From Streptomyces griseoflavus (lineage in GTDB: Bacteria > Actinomycetota > Actinomycetes > Streptomycetales > Streptomycetaceae): a stretch of 64,000 nt of DNA. A program made the position numbers and the translations under genes. How positions within the stretch are numbered: position 1 is the stretch's first letter; each line of letters opens with the position of its first letter. Positions 27,772-38,340 of this stretch are shown piece by piece. A model generated the notes under the pieces. It searched no databases, was not told where the DNA came from, and was given only the letters and a program-made list of their open reading frames with translations. The stretch spans positions 82,986-146,985 of the forward strand of contig NZ_BMUC01000016.1 in NCBI RefSeq assembly GCF_014649995.1, in the 5' to 3' direction.

Positions 27772-29492
27772 CCGCTCTTCCTGGATTCGTTGAACTCCTT
27801 GACCAGCTTGGCGTGTTCGGCGTTGGTCCTGGTGAACTTGCTGGTCTTCCCGTCGAGTGAGATGAAGTAGAACCAGCCCTCGTCCGTCGGGTCGAGCGCG
27901 CCCTTGATCGCGTCCTCACCGGGGTTGCTGATCGGTCCGGGCGGCAGGCCCTTGTAGAAGTACGTGTTGTACGGGTTGTCGTAGTTCCTGAGTTCCGCGA
28001 GGGTCAGGTCGATCTTGCTCTGGTTCTTGATGTAGTTGTACGTGGAGTCGAACTCCAGCATGCCGTTGGTCTCGGTGTTGCCGGGTTCGAGGCGGTTGTA
28101 GATGACCTCGGCCATCTTGCGGAAGTCGCTGTGGCTGGTGCCCTCCGCCTGGACGAGGCTGGCGATGGTGACCAGCTGCCACGGGTTCTCCAGCCCGAGC
28201 TTCGCGGCCTCCTTCTCGACCCCCAGCTTGTCGTACACCTCGGTGGCCTGCGCGACCATGCGCTTGAGGACGTCCTCGGGCTTCTGTCCCTTGGACACGC
28301 CGTAGCTGGACGGGAAGAGGAATCCTTCCAGCGGGTCCTTGACGTCCTTGTGGTTCTTGGCCCACTCGGGCAGACCGAGCTTCTCCCAGTCCTCCTCGGC
28401 CACCTTGGCCGTGGTGCCCGCCGTCACCCCGAGGCGCGCGTCGATCAGCTTGTAGATGTCGGCGTTGCGCTTGCCCTCGGCGATGATCAGGTTGTTGCGG
28501 CTCTTGGGGCTGAGCATCAGCTCCACCGCACTGGCCGCCGACATCTCCTTCTGCAGCGTGTACACGCCGTCCTGGATGGTGTTGCCCTGCGGGTTGGACG
28601 CCTGGGCCGCGACGAACGCGTCGACGCTCTTGACGACGCCGTTCTTCTTGAGTTCCTGGCCGATGGCGTAGCCGCCCGAGCCCTTGGGGATCGTGACGGT
28701 CACCTGCTGGCCGTTGCCGCCGCCCGCGTAGTCCTCGGGGCTGCCGAAACGATCCTGGTAGAACTGGTAGCCGAAGTAAGCGACACCGGCCAGGCCGCCG
28801 CCGAAGACCGCGACCACCACGAGGCAGGCCAGACCGCTGCGTCGTTTCTTCTCCTTGCCGCCGCGGCGCTCGCCGCGTCCGCGCCGGTCGGCCGGTTCGT
28901 CGTCGTCGCGGTCGTCGTCGCCGCCGGCGAAGAAGGCGTGCTCGCCCTGGTCGGGGCCCGGGTCCCAGTCGGTGTCCGGCTCGGGCTCGGGTTCGGTGCG
29001 GCGGCGGTTGGGCGGTTCGGGCGGCGGATAGGCGTCGGCGGTGCCGTAGTAGTCGCCCTGGTCCCCGCCGTAGCCGCCCGGCTGCTGCCCGTACGGGTTC
29101 GCCGGGTCGGCGGCGTAGGGGTCCTGCGGGTGGTGCGCGCCGACGGGCCAGCCGTTCTGGTCGTACTGCGGCTGGGGCTGGTTCTGGTGCTGCGGGTTCT
29201 GGTCGTACTGCGGCTGCTGCTGCTGCGGGGCGTACTGCTGGTCGTACTGCGGGTACTGCTGCTGCCCGTAGCCCTGCTGGTCGGGCTGCTGCCCGTACCC
29301 CTGCTGCTCGCCACTGCCCCAGTCGCCGTACTGCTGCCCCTGCGGCTGCTGCGGGTACTGCTGCTGGGGCCGGCCGTCGTAAGGGGACGGCGGGCCCTGC
29401 TGGGCCTGCTGTCCTCCCCATCCGCCGTCCCCGTACAACGGGTCGTCCGGATGCCACGGTTCGGAGCCTTGGCCCCGGCCATACTCAGTCAT
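27768..29492 (-). CDS. mltG: MltG-type endolytic murein transglycosylase with long Gln/Tyr-rich tail
   Basis: Cleaves nascent glycan strands next to the peptidoglycan synthases, setting chain length. 574 aa from ATG 29492. Residues 1-215 are a cytoplasmic low-complexity tail rich in Gln, Tyr, Gly and Pro, then an acidic stretch. One transmembrane helix is at about 219-241. The outside catalytic part has the LysM-like fold and the conserved [14 protein letters not shown] segment with the catalytic Glu, then IYNRLEPG and [12 protein letters not shown]. coli MltG is only about 340 aa. Downstream of ruvX by 127 nt; overlaps aroE by 4 nt. Confidence 0.94.
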   Translation of the reverse strand: MTEYGRGQGSEPWHPDDPLYGDGGWGGQQAQQGPPSPYDGRPQQQYPQQPQGQQYGDWGSGEQQGYGQQPDQQGYGQQQYPQYDQQYAPQQQQPQYDQNPQHQNQPQPQYDQNGWPVGAHHPQDPYAADPANPYGQQPGGYGGDQGDYYGTADAYPPPEPPNRRRTEPEPEPDTDWDPGPDQGEHAFFAGGDDDRDDDEPADRRGRGERRGGKEKKRRSGLACLVVVAVFGGGLAGVAYFGYQFYQDRFGSPEDYAGGGNGQQVTVTIPKGSGGYAIGQELKKNGVVKSVDAFVAAQASNPQGNTIQDGVYTLQKEMSAASAVELMLSPKSRNNLIIAEGKRNADIYKLIDARLGVTAGTTAKVAEEDWEKLGLPEWAKNHKDVKDPLEGFLFPSSYGVSKGQKPEDVLKRMVAQATEVYDKLGVEKEAAKLGLENPWQLVTIASLVQAEGTSHSDFRKMAEVIYNRLEPGNTETNGMLEFDSTYNYIKNQSKIDLTLAELRNYDNPYNTYFYKGLPPGPISNPGEDAIKGALDPTDEGWFYFISLDGKTSKFTRTNAEHAKLVKEFNESRKSG

Positions 29493-29619
29493 CGATCCCC
29501 TAGAGCCGCGAGGCGGCGGGCGCCCGGCCACCTGAAGACCACGGCTTCCGTCCCGTCTCTCTCTGTGCGCCGGCTGTTCGAACACCGCCCGCATCGCGCG
29601 GAACGTTACCGTATCGCGA

Positions 29620-30123
29620 TCAGATGACCACTTCGACGCCCTCACCGGGTGGTCTGCCTGACACCCGTTCGGATTCCAGTGCCTGCTGGAGGATGATCAC
29701 CGCGGCCGCCTGGTCGATGACGGAGCGGCCCTTCCTGGACTTCACACCGGAGGCGCGCAGCCCCTGACTGGCCGTCACCGTCGTCATGCGTTCGTCGACG
29801 AGGCGCACCGGAACGGGCGCGATCAGACGGGCCAGTTCGAGGACGAAGCCGCGGACCTTCGCCGCGGCGGGGCCCTCGCCGCCCTTGAGGGAGCGGGGCA
29901 GGCCGGCGACGACCTCGATGGGCTCGTACTCCTCGACGAGCTGCCTCAGTCTGCGGTGCGCGGCCGGGACGTCCCGGCCGGGGACGGTCTCGACGGGGGT
30001 GGCGAGGATCCCGTCGGGGTCGCAGGAGGCGACCCCGATGCGGGCGTCCCCGACGTCGACCGCGAGACGGCGGCCGCGGCGCATCGCCGGGCCGTCCGTC
30101 CGCTCGTTCGCCGGTCCGTTCAC
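29620..30123 (-). CDS. ruvX: RuvX/YqgF-type putative resolvase or rRNA-processing nuclease
   Basis: RNase H-like fold; family members process the 16S rRNA 5' end and may cut Holliday junctions. 167 aa if the GTG at 30123 is used, which overlaps the alaS stop as GTGA. An ATG at 30084 ([17 protein letters not shown]) would give 154 aa and start at the fold itself. Conserved acidic residues are in [22 protein letters not shown] and RLVDERMTT. The alaS-ruvX-mltG order is conserved in actinobacteria. Confidence 0.94.
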   Translation of the reverse strand: MNGPANERTDGPAMRRGRRLAVDVGDARIGVASCDPDGILATPVETVPGRDVPAAHRRLRQLVEEYEPIEVVAGLPRSLKGGEGPAAAKVRGFVLELARLIAPVPVRLVDERMTTVTASQGLRASGVKSRKGRSVIDQAAAVIILQQALESERVSGRPPGEGVEVVI

Positions 30124-32789
30124 TTGGCGGTGTCCGCCACGAGGCGCTCGACGGCGTCGACGGCCTCGCCGACGGCGGCCGGGTTCTGACCGCCGCCCTG
30201 GGCGACGTCCGGCTTGCCGCCGCCACCGCCGCCGAGCGTCCTGGCGGCGGTGCGCACCAGGTCACCGGCCTTGAGACCGCGCTCGCGGGCGGCCTCGTTG
30301 GTGGCGATGACGGTGAGCGGCTTGCCGTTGCTGACCGCGAAGAGGGCGACGACGGCGGCCCGTCCGCCCTGGATGCGGCCGCGCACGTCGAGGACCAGCT
30401 TGCGCAGGTCGTCGGCGGCGGTGCCGTGCGGGACCTGGCCGGTGACCAGGGCGACGCCCTTGACGTCCTTGGCGGACTCGGCGAGACCGGCGGCGGCCTG
30501 GAGGACCTTCTCGGCGCGGAACTTCTCGATCTCCTTCTCGGCGTCCTTCAGTTTGCCGAGCATGGCGGAGACCTTCTCCGGCAGTTCCTCCGAGCGGCCC
30601 TTGAGCAGTTCGGTGAGCTGGTTGACCACCGTGTGCTCACGGGCGAGGAAGTTGTAGGCGTCCACGCCGACCAGGGCCTCGATGCGGCGCACCCCGGAGC
30701 CGATGGACGACTCGCCGAGCAGCTTCACCAGACCCAGCTGGGCGGTGTTGTGCACGTGGGTGCCGCCGCACAGCTCCTTGGAGAAGTCGCCGATGGTGAC
30801 GACGCGGACGCGCTCGCCGTACTTCTCGCCGAACTCGGCGATGGCGCCCTGCTTCTTGGCCTCGTCGATGCCCATGACGTCGGCGCGCACGTCGAGATCG
30901 CGGGCGAGCACCTCGTTGATCTTCTGCTCGACGTCCAGCATGACCGTCTGCGGTACGGCGGACGGGGAGCCGAAGTCGAAGCGGAAGCGGCCGGGCTGGT
31001 TCTCGGAGCCGGCCTGGGCGGCCGTCGGGCCGAGGGCGTCGCGCAGCGCCTGGTGGGTGAGGTGGGTGGCCGAGTGGGCGCGGGCGATGGACTTGCGCCG
31101 GCGGTCGTCGATCGAGGCCTGGGCCTTGGCGCCGACGGTGATCTCGCCGACCTGGACGACGCCCTTGTGGACGTAGACGCCCGGGACCGGCTTCTGGCAG
31201 TCGCGGATCTCGATGACGGCACCGGAGTCGGCCCTGATCCGGCCGGTGTCGCCGATCTGGCCGCCGCCCTCGGCGTAGAACGGGGTGCGGTCGAGGACGA
31301 TCTCGACCTCGTCGCCCTCGGTGGCGGCCGGCGAGGAGACACCGTCGACGAGGATGCCGACGACCGTGGACTCGCCCTCGGTGTCGGTGTAGCCGATGAA
31401 GTCGGTGGCCCCGGCGCGGTCGGCGATCTCGCGGTAGGCGCCGAGGTCGGCGTGGCCGGTCTTCTTGGACAGGGCGTCGGCCTTGGCCTTCTCCCGCTGC
31501 TCCTTCATCAGGCGGCGGAAGCCGTCCTCGTCCACGGAGAGCCCCTGCTCGGCGGCCATCTCCAGGGTGAGGTCGATCGGGAAGCCCCAGGTGTCGTGGA
31601 GCAGGAAGGCCTTGTCGCCGGGCAGCACGGTGGAGCCGGCGGACTTGGTGTCGGTGATGGCCGTGTCGAGGATGTTGGTGCCGGCCTTCAGCGTCTTCAG
31701 GAAGGCGTTCTCCTCGGCGAGGGCCACCTTCTCGATCCGCTCGCGGTCGGTGACCAGCTCGGGGTACTGCTGCCCCATCATGCGGATGACGACGTCGATC
31801 AGGTCCCTGACGACCGGTCCGGTGGCACCGAGCAGGCGCATGTTGCGGATGGCGCGGCGCATGATGCGGCGCAGCACGTAGCCGCGGCCCTCGTTGCCGG
31901 GGGTGACGCCGTCGCCGATGAGCATCACGGAGGTGCGCATGTGGTCGGTGACCACGCGCAGCGAGACGTCCGAGGCCTGGGCGTCGCCGTAGCGGACGCC
32001 GGTCAGCTCGGTGGCCTTGTCGATGACGGCCATGGAGGTGTCGATCTCGTACATGTTCCGCACGTCCTGCAGAATCATGGCGAGCCGCTCGAGGCCGAGA
32101 CCGGTGTCGATGTTCTTGCTCGGCAGGTCCCCGAGGATCGGGTAGTCCTTGCCCGGACCCTCGCCCCGCTCGTACTGCATGAAGACCAGGTTCCAGATCT
32201 CCACGTACCGCTCGTCGTTGACGGCGGGGCCGCCCTCGGCGCCGAACTCGGGGCCGCGGTCGTAGTTGATCTCGGAGCAGGGACCGCAGGGGCCGGGGAC
32301 GCCCATGTCCCAGAAGTTGTCCTTCTTGCCCAGGCGCTGGATGCGCTCGGCGGGCACGCCGACGACGTCGCGCCAGATCTGCTCGGCCTCGTCGTCGTCC
32401 TGGTAGACGGTGATCCACAGGCGCTCGGGGTCGAGGCCGTAACCGCCCTTGTCCTGGGCGCCGGTGAGCAGCTCCCAGGCGAGCTTGATGGCGCCTTCCT
32501 TGAAGTAGTCGCCGAAGGAGAAGTTGCCGCACATCTGGAAGAACGTGCCGTGCCGGGTGGTCTTGCCGACCTCTTCGATGTCGGGGGTGCGCACGCACTT
32601 CTGCACGCTGGTGGCACGCTCGAAGGGCGGCTTGACCTCACCCAGGAAGTACGGCTTGAAGGGCACCATGCCGGCCGGGACGAGCAGCAGAGTCGGGTCG
32701 TCCGCGATGAGCGACGCCGAAGGGACGACGGTGTGCCCGCGCTCCTCGAAGAAGCTCAGCCAGCGGCGGCGAATCTCGGCCGACTCCAT
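30120..32789 (-). CDS. alaS: Alanyl-tRNA synthetase
   Basis: Charges tRNA-Ala and clears mischarged Ser/Gly. 889 aa from ATG 32789, full length. The class II catalytic core lies in the first 450 residues ([22 protein letters not shown] and [16 protein letters not shown]). The editing domain has the zinc site built from [12 protein letters not shown] and CGGTHVHNT. The C-terminal C-Ala domain ends in a glycine run followed by [10 protein letters not shown]. Its start shares one base with the stop of the preceding small gene (TGATG). No T-box leader was seen. Confidence 0.98.
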   Translation of the reverse strand: MESAEIRRRWLSFFEERGHTVVPSASLIADDPTLLLVPAGMVPFKPYFLGEVKPPFERATSVQKCVRTPDIEEVGKTTRHGTFFQMCGNFSFGDYFKEGAIKLAWELLTGAQDKGGYGLDPERLWITVYQDDDEAEQIWRDVVGVPAERIQRLGKKDNFWDMGVPGPCGPCSEINYDRGPEFGAEGGPAVNDERYVEIWNLVFMQYERGEGPGKDYPILGDLPSKNIDTGLGLERLAMILQDVRNMYEIDTSMAVIDKATELTGVRYGDAQASDVSLRVVTDHMRTSVMLIGDGVTPGNEGRGYVLRRIMRRAIRNMRLLGATGPVVRDLIDVVIRMMGQQYPELVTDRERIEKVALAEENAFLKTLKAGTNILDTAITDTKSAGSTVLPGDKAFLLHDTWGFPIDLTLEMAAEQGLSVDEDGFRRLMKEQREKAKADALSKKTGHADLGAYREIADRAGATDFIGYTDTEGESTVVGILVDGVSSPAATEGDEVEIVLDRTPFYAEGGGQIGDTGRIRADSGAVIEIRDCQKPVPGVYVHKGVVQVGEITVGAKAQASIDDRRRKSIARAHSATHLTHQALRDALGPTAAQAGSENQPGRFRFDFGSPSAVPQTVMLDVEQKINEVLARDLDVRADVMGIDEAKKQGAIAEFGEKYGERVRVVTIGDFSKELCGGTHVHNTAQLGLVKLLGESSIGSGVRRIEALVGVDAYNFLAREHTVVNQLTELLKGRSEELPEKVSAMLGKLKDAEKEIEKFRAEKVLQAAAGLAESAKDVKGVALVTGQVPHGTAADDLRKLVLDVRGRIQGGRAAVVALFAVSNGKPLTVIATNEAARERGLKAGDLVRTAARTLGGGGGGKPDVAQGGGQNPAAVGEAVDAVERLVADTAK

Positions 32790-33160
32790 CAGTGGTCCTC
32801 ATTCCGGTTGTACGGGTACGTCGTGTACGTCGACTTGTGCGCGGGGCCCTCGACGTACTTGGGGCTGGTGCGGTTCTCGATGACGGCGTAGCCCCGGGGC
32901 GGCGGGAGTTCGCGGTCGACGGGGGCGTTGAGCCCGAGCGCGTCGCTCAGTTCGGCCTCGCGCCGCGCCATGTTGTCGCGGACCTCGAGCGCGAAGTCGA
33001 CCGCGCGGTCCCTGAGCCGGCCGCCGGCCTCGATCGCCTTGTTCGCCGCGGTGACGGCGAGGTGCTCGGGCGTCAGCTGCTTGATCTTGCGGTTGACCTT
33101 GGTGGTGGCCCACACTCCGGCGGCGACGCCGCTGGTGAACCAGAACGTTCGGCGGAACAT
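32789..33160 (-). CDS. Small conserved protein of unknown function (DUF6167-like)
   Basis: 123 aa from ATG 33160. It begins with a short hydrophobic segment ([21 protein letters not shown]) that looks like a weak membrane anchor, followed by a helical region with alternating charges ([23 protein letters not shown]) and a Tyr/Pro-rich tail ([14 protein letters not shown]). The stop overlaps the alaS start by one base, so translation is likely coupled. With the next gene upstream it forms a two-gene membrane pair ahead of alaS that recurs in Streptomyces. No function is known to me. Confidence 0.82.
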   Translation of the reverse strand: MFRRTFWFTSGVAAGVWATTKVNRKIKQLTPEHLAVTAANKAIEAGGRLRDRAVDFALEVRDNMARREAELSDALGLNAPVDRELPPPRGYAVIENRTSPKYVEGPAHKSTYTTYPYNRNEDH

Positions 33161-33167
33161 CGCTGGG

Positions 33168-33620
33168 TCAGTCCCTCTTTCCCCGGGTCCGCTTGTCACG
33201 CCGCGCGCCCGGGACGGTACGGCCCACGATCACGGAACGCCGCGGCTCCTCGGCCGGGGCGTCGTCCTTGCGGCCGCTGACGGCCCGGCGCACGCCGTAG
33301 CCGAAGGCGGCGACCTTGACCAGCGGGCCGCCGAAGGTGGAGGCCACGGTGGTCGAGAGGGCGGAGGCGTTGGAGGTGACCTCCTGGACGTCGGAGGCGA
33401 TCGCGTCGACCCGCTCGATCTGGGTCTGCGCGGACCGCACCGCCGTGGAGGCGTCCGCCAGCAGCGGGACCGCCTGGTCGGTCACCTCCGCCACGAGCTT
33501 GGTGGTCGCCCGGAGCGTCTGGGCCAGCCTCGCCAGCGCGACGGCGAGGAAGGAGACCAGGATCGCCCAGAACACGGCCACCAGGATTCCGGCCACCTCG
33601 CCACCGGACACTGTGTGCAC
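33168..33620 (-). CDS. DUF948-type membrane protein
   Basis: About 150 aa. One N-terminal transmembrane helix (EVAGILVAVFWAILVSFLAVALARL) is followed by a long amphipathic helix (ATTKLVAEVTDQAVPLLADAST, ERVDAIASDVQEVTS) typical of DUF948, which resembles an elongated methyl-accepting or stalk-like coil. The C-terminus is basic (RRDKRTRGKRD). Start is uncertain: GTG 33620 or GTG 33611 sit 3 or 12 nt from AAGGGAG, and ATG 33647 has no SD. It lies 7 nt upstream of the DUF6167-like gene. Function unknown; a general-stress link exists for some DUF948 proteins. Confidence 0.82.
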   Translation of the reverse strand: MHTVSGGEVAGILVAVFWAILVSFLAVALARLAQTLRATTKLVAEVTDQAVPLLADASTAVRSAQTQIERVDAIASDVQEVTSNASALSTTVASTFGGPLVKVAAFGYGVRRAVSGRKDDAPAEEPRRSVIVGRTVPGARRDKRTRGKRD

Positions 33621-33755
33621 CCGCTCCCTTGTCACGCGCCTGAACATCGAGAAAGTCGTGTACCCGAGCCTATCGCGCCCATGACGCCCCTCCGTACCGG
33701 ATTACCGGGCGCCGCCGGCCGAGTCGCCGCGGGAGGGGGTGCGGGAAAAGACGAA

Positions 33756-33796
33756 CCCGCCGCCTCGTCCGCCCGGAGGGGCGGGGAGACGGCGGG
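33756..33796 (-). terminator. rpsD terminator
   Basis: Base stem 33756-33762 with 33790-33796 plus inner pairing, 27 nt after the rpsD stop and before the DUF948 gene start. Confidence 0.6.
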
Positions 33797-33822
33797 CTCT
33801 GGACACCGCGTGCCTGCTGGGA

Positions 33823-34437
33823 TCAGCGGGCGTAGTACTCGACGACGAGCTGCTCGTCGCAGATCACCGGGATCTCCTTGCGGTTCGGCTCACGGTCCAG
33901 GCGGAACGCCAGGGCCTTGAGGTTCACCTGGAGGTAGCGCGGGATCTCACCGTCGGGGGCGAAGCCACCCTCACGAGCGATCGTGAAGAGGGTCTTCTCC
34001 TTGCTGCGCTCACGGACCTGCACGACGTCGTCCGGGCGGACACGGAAGGAGGGCTTGTCGACCTTCTTGCCGTTGACCTGGATGTGGCCGTGCGTGACCA
34101 TCTGGCGGGCCTGGTAGATCGTGCGGGCGATGCCCGAACGCAGGACCAGCGCGTCGAGACGGCGCTCGAGCTCGATGACGAGGGCCTCGCCGGTCTTCAT
34201 CGAGGTCTTGGAGGCGCGCTCGTAGGCGCGGACCAGCTGACGCTCGGAGAGGTCGTACTGCGCGCGCAGACGCTGCTTCTCCAGCAGACGGACCTTGTAG
34301 TCCGAGTTCTGCTTGCGGCCACGGCCGTGCTCACCCGGGGGGTAGGGGCGGGCCTCGAAGTACTTGACGGCCTTCGGGGTCAGCGCGATGCCGAGGGCAC
34401 GCGACTTCTTGACCTTGGGGCGGGACTGGTTCGCCAC
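33823..34437 (-). CDS. rpsD: Ribosomal protein S4, zinc-free form
   Basis: Primary 16S rRNA binder that nucleates the small subunit body. 204 aa from GTG 34437, preceded by an unusually A-rich SD region (AAGGAAAAGG). The S4 RNA-binding domain is near residues 93-155 ([32 protein letters not shown]). The N-terminal zinc-knuckle cysteines of the C+ form are absent, making this a C- version that works without zinc. It is not in the usual rpsM-rpsK-rpoA cluster but downstream of rarA, behind a roughly 300-nt leader. Confidence 0.97.
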   Translation of the reverse strand: MANQSRPKVKKSRALGIALTPKAVKYFEARPYPPGEHGRGRKQNSDYKVRLLEKQRLRAQYDLSERQLVRAYERASKTSMKTGEALVIELERRLDALVLRSGIARTIYQARQMVTHGHIQVNGKKVDKPSFRVRPDDVVQVRERSKEKTLFTIAREGGFAPDGEIPRYLQVNLKALAFRLDREPNRKEIPVICDEQLVVEYYAR

Positions 34438-34737
34438 TTCTTTTCCTTTTCCTTTTCGGCTGCCTCAGGGTTACGGGAGGTCGCATCCGCAGCCTGGGGA
34501 TTCCCCCCGGGTCCGGTGGGACCTGGTGGGCAGCCGCTCCCCTGGTCTGGGCACATACGTGCAGCACACGAACGGCCCACCGACCGGTCCCCTGACGTGC
34601 GGGTGGTGGTGGGCTGCCCGCGACACCTACGACGGTGCGCGACGCTCCTGGATCGAAGATCCGGCTGGGTGTCCCGCCTGAGGCGCCGACCGGAGCCGGA
34701 CACGGGACTCAGCACTGCGCACGAGTCTACAGGGTGG
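34438..34737 (-). promoter_or_regulatory. Long structured leader and promoter of rpsD
   Basis: 300 nt with no gene. TAGACT (34724-34729) is a good -10, giving a leader of about 280 nt; the -35 is poor. Inside lie a 7-bp GCCCACC/GGTGGGC stem (34575-34614) and a small GGATC-GAA-GATCC hairpin (34650-34662). S4 autoregulates its mRNA in other bacteria, so an S4-binding fold is possible here. That is inference. Confidence 0.5.
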
Positions 34738-36093
34738 TCACGAGCGCTTCCGACCGAGGTGCTTCCTGGTCCACTCCACCGCGTCCGCGTAGCGGGCCTC
34801 CGCACCGTGCCGGGTGGGCTCGTAGTACTCGCGGTCCTTCAGCGCGTCCGGCGCGTACTGCTGGGCGGCGATGCCCTCGGGCAGGTCGTGCGGGTAGGTG
34901 TAGCCCTTCCCGTGCCCCAGCTTCGTCGCCCCCTTGTAGTGGCTGTCCCGCAGGTGGGACGGCACGGGCCCGGCCAGGCCCTTGCGCACGTCGTCCAGGG
35001 CGGCGCCGATGGCGGTGGTCGCCGCGTTGGACTTGGGCGCGAGGGCGAGCGCGATGGTGGCGTGGCTGAGGGTGAGGGCGGCCTCGGGGAAGCCGATCAT
35101 GGCGACGGCCTGGGCGGCGGCGACCGCGACGGACAGCGCGTGGGGGTCGGCGAGGCCGATGTCCTCGCTGGCGGAGATCATCAGCCGGCGGGCGATGAAG
35201 CGGGGGTCCTCGCCGGCTTCGATCATGCGGGCCAGGTAGTGCAGGGCGGCGTCCACGTCGGAGCCGCGGATGGACTTGATCAGGGCACTGGCGACGTCGT
35301 AGTGCTGGTCGCCGGCCCGGTCGTACTTCACCGCCGCCCGGTCGACCGTCTCCTCCAGGGTGGCCAGGGTGATCTCCGCCTCGCCCTTGTCGAGGGCGGC
35401 GCCGGCCGCGGCCTCCAGGGCGGTGAGCGCGCGCCGGGCGTCGCCCCCCGCGATCCGCTGGAGGTGGTCCGCGGTGTCGTCGGGGAGGGTGAGGGCGCTC
35501 CTGAGGCCCCGCTCGTCGGTGAGGGCCCGCTGGAGCAGGTCGCGGATGTCGGCGTCGGTGAGCGGTTCGAGGGTGAGCAGCAGGGACCGGGAGAGCAGCG
35601 GGGAGATGACCGAGAAGTAGGGGTTCTCGGTGGTCGCGGCGATCAGGGTGACCCAGCGGTTCTCCACGGCCGGGAGCAGGGAGTCCTGCTGGGCCTTGCT
35701 GAAGCGGTGGATCTCGTCGAGGAAGAGGACGGTCTCCTGGCCGTACCCGCCGGAGGCGCGGCGGGCGCCGTCGATGACCGCGCGGACCTCCTTGACGCCC
35801 GCGGTGATCGCCGAGAGTTCGACGAAGCGCTTGTTGGTGGCCTTGGAGACGACGTAGGCCAGGGTCGTCTTGCCGGTGCCGGGCGGGCCCCAGAGGAACA
35901 CCGAGGAGGGACCCGCGGGGCCCGAGGCTCCTTCGCCGACCAGTCTGCGCAGCGGGGAGCCCGGCTTCAGCAGGTGTTGCTGGCCCACCACCTCGTCGAG
36001 GGTGCGCGGGCGCATCCGGACCGCCAGGGGGCTGCCGGTCGGGTCCTTCTCCTGGCGTTCTTCTGCTGCGGCGGTGAACAGGTCGGGCTCCAC
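34738..36093 (-). CDS. rarA: Replication-associated recombination protein A (AAA ATPase)
   Basis: RarA/MgsA/WRNIP1 family, acts at stalled forks together with recombination proteins. 451 aa from ATG 36093. Walker A is GPPGTGKTT near residue 70 and Walker B is [19 protein letters not shown]. Sensor motifs appear in [11 protein letters not shown] and LLSRS. The C-terminal tetramerisation domain includes [25 protein letters not shown] and the end motif [12 protein letters not shown]. It lies 43 nt downstream of the VKOR-type gene, so the two may be co-transcribed. Confidence 0.96.
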   Translation of the reverse strand: MEPDLFTAAAEERQEKDPTGSPLAVRMRPRTLDEVVGQQHLLKPGSPLRRLVGEGASGPAGPSSVFLWGPPGTGKTTLAYVVSKATNKRFVELSAITAGVKEVRAVIDGARRASGGYGQETVLFLDEIHRFSKAQQDSLLPAVENRWVTLIAATTENPYFSVISPLLSRSLLLTLEPLTDADIRDLLQRALTDERGLRSALTLPDDTADHLQRIAGGDARRALTALEAAAGAALDKGEAEITLATLEETVDRAAVKYDRAGDQHYDVASALIKSIRGSDVDAALHYLARMIEAGEDPRFIARRLMISASEDIGLADPHALSVAVAAAQAVAMIGFPEAALTLSHATIALALAPKSNAATTAIGAALDDVRKGLAGPVPSHLRDSHYKGATKLGHGKGYTYPHDLPEGIAAQQYAPDALKDREYYEPTRHGAEARYADAVEWTRKHLGRKRS

Positions 36094-36136
36094 GCTGAAA
36101 CCCTAAGGCACCGCACCGACAGCCCGGGGCGGGCGG

Positions 36137-36805
36137 TCAGCTGGTCCAGAACTCCCACCAGCGGGTCAGGATCAGCATGCCGATGATGCCGATGTGCAGG
36201 ACCGGCAGCACCCAGGTGAACTCGCCGAAGAAGCCCTTCAGCCAGCCCGGCGCGGGCAGGAAGCCCTTGCGGACGTTGAACGACGTCACGTACCAGAACA
36301 TGATGATCGTGGCGACCCAGGCCAGGCAGCACCACAGGCACAGGGCGTTGATCCGGTACAGCGACTGGAACATCAGCCAGGCGCAGAAGACGACGCCGAA
36401 GAGCATGCCCGCGTTGAGGGTGAGCCAGTACCAGCGCGGGAAGCGGGCGCGGGCCAGCAGGCTCATGCCGACGCAGACCACGATGCCGTAGGTGACGAGG
36501 CCGAGCATCGGGTTGGGGAAGCCGAAGACGGAGGCCTGGTCGCTCTCCATGACGCTGCCGCATGAGACCACGGGGTTGAGGCTGCACCCGGGGACGAACG
36601 TCTCGCCCTTGACCTTGGCCTCGAGCAGCTTGAACTTGTCGAGTGTGATCACCCACGCGGCGAGCACACCGGCGGCGCCGGTGATCACCAGGAGCAGGGC
36701 CAGGGCCCTGCTCGCGCCTTCCGTGCGGGGCGCGGAGGCGGGGCGCTCCGGCGAGGCCGAGGGTTCGGGCTCCATGTCGACGTCCCTGACTGTCGTCTTG
36801 CTCAT
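36137..36805 (-). CDS. VKOR-family membrane thiol oxidoreductase
   Basis: Bacterial vitamin K epoxide reductase homologues reoxidise periplasmic disulfide-forming proteins, passing electrons to quinone. 222 aa from ATG 36805. The first 30 residues are a charged cytoplasmic tail; about five transmembrane helices follow. All four redox cysteines are present: the loop pair C74 and C82 (GCSLNPVVSCGSV) and the active CLWC at 156-159. No DsbA-like partner is adjacent, unlike fused or paired systems. It lies between hisS and rarA with no functional link to them that I can see. Confidence 0.9.
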   Translation of the reverse strand: MSKTTVRDVDMEPEPSASPERPASAPRTEGASRALALLLVITGAAGVLAAWVITLDKFKLLEAKVKGETFVPGCSLNPVVSCGSVMESDQASVFGFPNPMLGLVTYGIVVCVGMSLLARARFPRWYWLTLNAGMLFGVVFCAWLMFQSLYRINALCLWCCLAWVATIIMFWYVTSFNVRKGFLPAPGWLKGFFGEFTWVLPVLHIGIIGMLILTRWWEFWTS

Positions 36806-37020
36806 CACGCCGATTCCGTCACTAGAGAGTGTGGACCTGCTTCTGGCTGGGGGCCATTGTGCCGTACGGGACTGTGGATGCGCCGTCGAGCGGGCATAAG
36901 GGCATACCGGCGTTCGCCCGGGAGCGTTCGGTTCCGGCCGACACGCGTGGGGGCGTCGCACAGGTGCTCCCTGCCGGATCCCTCCCGGGGGTGCCGGGCG
37001 GTGCCGCGCCGTTGACGCGA

Positions 37021-37054
37021 AGGCGCCGGGCACCCCGGAGGGCACCCGGCGCCT
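37021..37054 (-). terminator. hisS terminator
   Basis: 10-bp perfect stem (37021-37030 with 37045-37054) and 14-nt loop, 12 nt after the hisS stop. Confidence 0.8.
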
Positions 37055-37065
37055 GTCGCGCGGGG

Positions 37066-38328
37066 TCAGCCGAGCCGCGACTCCAGTTCGGCCACGATCT
37101 CGTTCACGCCGACGGCGGTCTGCTCGCCGGACTCCATGTCCTTGAGCTGCACCACGCCCTCGGCGAGGTCGCGTTCCCCGAGGACCAGGGCGTAGCGGGC
37201 GCCCGAGCGGTTGGCGGCCTTCATCGCGGCCTTGAGGCCCTTGCCGCCGTAGGCGAAGTCCGCGGCCACGCCGTTCTTGCGCAGTTCGGTGACCTTCGCG
37301 AACAGCACCCGGCGGGCCTCCTCGCCGAGCGGCACCGCGAACACGCTGGTGGATGCGGGGAGTTCGAGCTCGACACCCTCCGCCTCCAGGGCCAGTACAG
37401 TGCGGTCGACGCCGAGGGCCCAGCCGACGGACGGCAGCGCGGGGCCGCCGATCATCTCGGACAGGCCGTCGTAGCGTCCGCCGCCGCCCACCGCGGACTG
37501 CGATCCGAGGCCGTCGTGGACGAACTCGAAGGTGGTGCGCGTGTAGTAGTCCAGGCCGCGCACCAGCTTGGGGTCGTCCTCGAAGGTGACACCCGCCGCC
37601 GTGATCAGCTCGCGCACCTCCTCGTGGTACGCCTTGCAGGCGTCGCAGAGGTAGTCGCGCAGCAGCGGCGCTCCGGTGAGCTGCTTCTGCACCGACTCGC
37701 GCTTGTCGTCCAGGACGCGCAGCGGGTTGATCTCCGCGCGGCGCAGGGTGTCCTCGTCGAGGTCGAGGCCGCGCAGGAAGTCCTGCAGCGCGGCCCGGTA
37801 CACCGGGCGGCACCCCTGGTCGCCGAGGCTGTTGAGCAGGATGCGGAAGTTCCTCAGGCCCAGTGAGCGGTACGCCTGGTCGGCGAGGATGATGAGCTCG
37901 GCGTCCAGGGCCGGGTCCTCCGCGCCGACCGCCTCCGCGCCGACCTGGGAGAAGTGGCGGTAGCGGCCCTTCTGGGGGCGCTCGTAGCGGTAGTACGAGC
38001 CCGAGTACCAGAGCTTGACCGGGAGGTTGCCGGCCTTGTGCAGGTTGGCCTCCAGGGCGGCGCGCAGCACGGAGGCGGTGCCCTCGGGGCGCAGGGCGAG
38101 CCGGTCGCCGCCCTTGGTCTCGAAGGCGTACATCTCCTTGGTGACGATGTCGGTGGACTCACCGACACCGCGTGCGAACAGCTCGACGTTCTCGAAGCCG
38201 GGCGTCTCGATGTAGCCGTAGCCCGAGCCGCGCAGCGGGGCCGCGATGGCCTCGCGGACGGCGAGGTACTTCGCGCTGTCCGGCGGGATCAGGTCGTAGG
38301 TGCCCTTGGGGGCCTTGAAGGTGCTCAC
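37066..38328 (-). CDS. hisS: Histidyl-tRNA synthetase
   Basis: Charges tRNA-His. 420 aa from GTG 38328. Class II motif 2 is seen in [14 protein letters not shown] and the histidine-binding arm in [24 protein letters not shown]. The C-terminal anticodon-binding domain ends with [12 protein letters not shown]. The GTG is 12 nt downstream of the stop of the metallo-beta-lactamase-fold gene, so they share a transcript. It ends in a strong terminator. Confidence 0.97.
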   Translation of the reverse strand: MSTFKAPKGTYDLIPPDSAKYLAVREAIAAPLRGSGYGYIETPGFENVELFARGVGESTDIVTKEMYAFETKGGDRLALRPEGTASVLRAALEANLHKAGNLPVKLWYSGSYYRYERPQKGRYRHFSQVGAEAVGAEDPALDAELIILADQAYRSLGLRNFRILLNSLGDQGCRPVYRAALQDFLRGLDLDEDTLRRAEINPLRVLDDKRESVQKQLTGAPLLRDYLCDACKAYHEEVRELITAAGVTFEDDPKLVRGLDYYTRTTFEFVHDGLGSQSAVGGGGRYDGLSEMIGGPALPSVGWALGVDRTVLALEAEGVELELPASTSVFAVPLGEEARRVLFAKVTELRKNGVAADFAYGGKGLKAAMKAANRSGARYALVLGERDLAEGVVQLKDMESGEQTAVGVNEIVAELESRLG

Positions 38329-38340
38329 GGAAGTCTCTCG

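Noticed and set aside
29150-29400. Regular short repeats that could be a CRISPR array
   Set aside because: They encode the QQ/QY/YGQ tail of mltG, are irregular and in frame, and have no spacers.
28131-29627. Long plus-strand frame antisense to mltG with Leu/Val runs that look like membrane segments
   Set aside because: It is the complement of the Gln-rich tail codons of mltG; no SD or family similarity.
33621-33822. T-box leaders for alaS (also checked before hisS)
   Set aside because: No T-box sequence (AGGGUGGNACCGCG type) or specifier stem seen; the thrS leader is outside the window.
36890-36915. Short repeat with two GGGCATA-like copies upstream of the VKOR-type gene
   Set aside because: Too short and not symmetric; likely chance.
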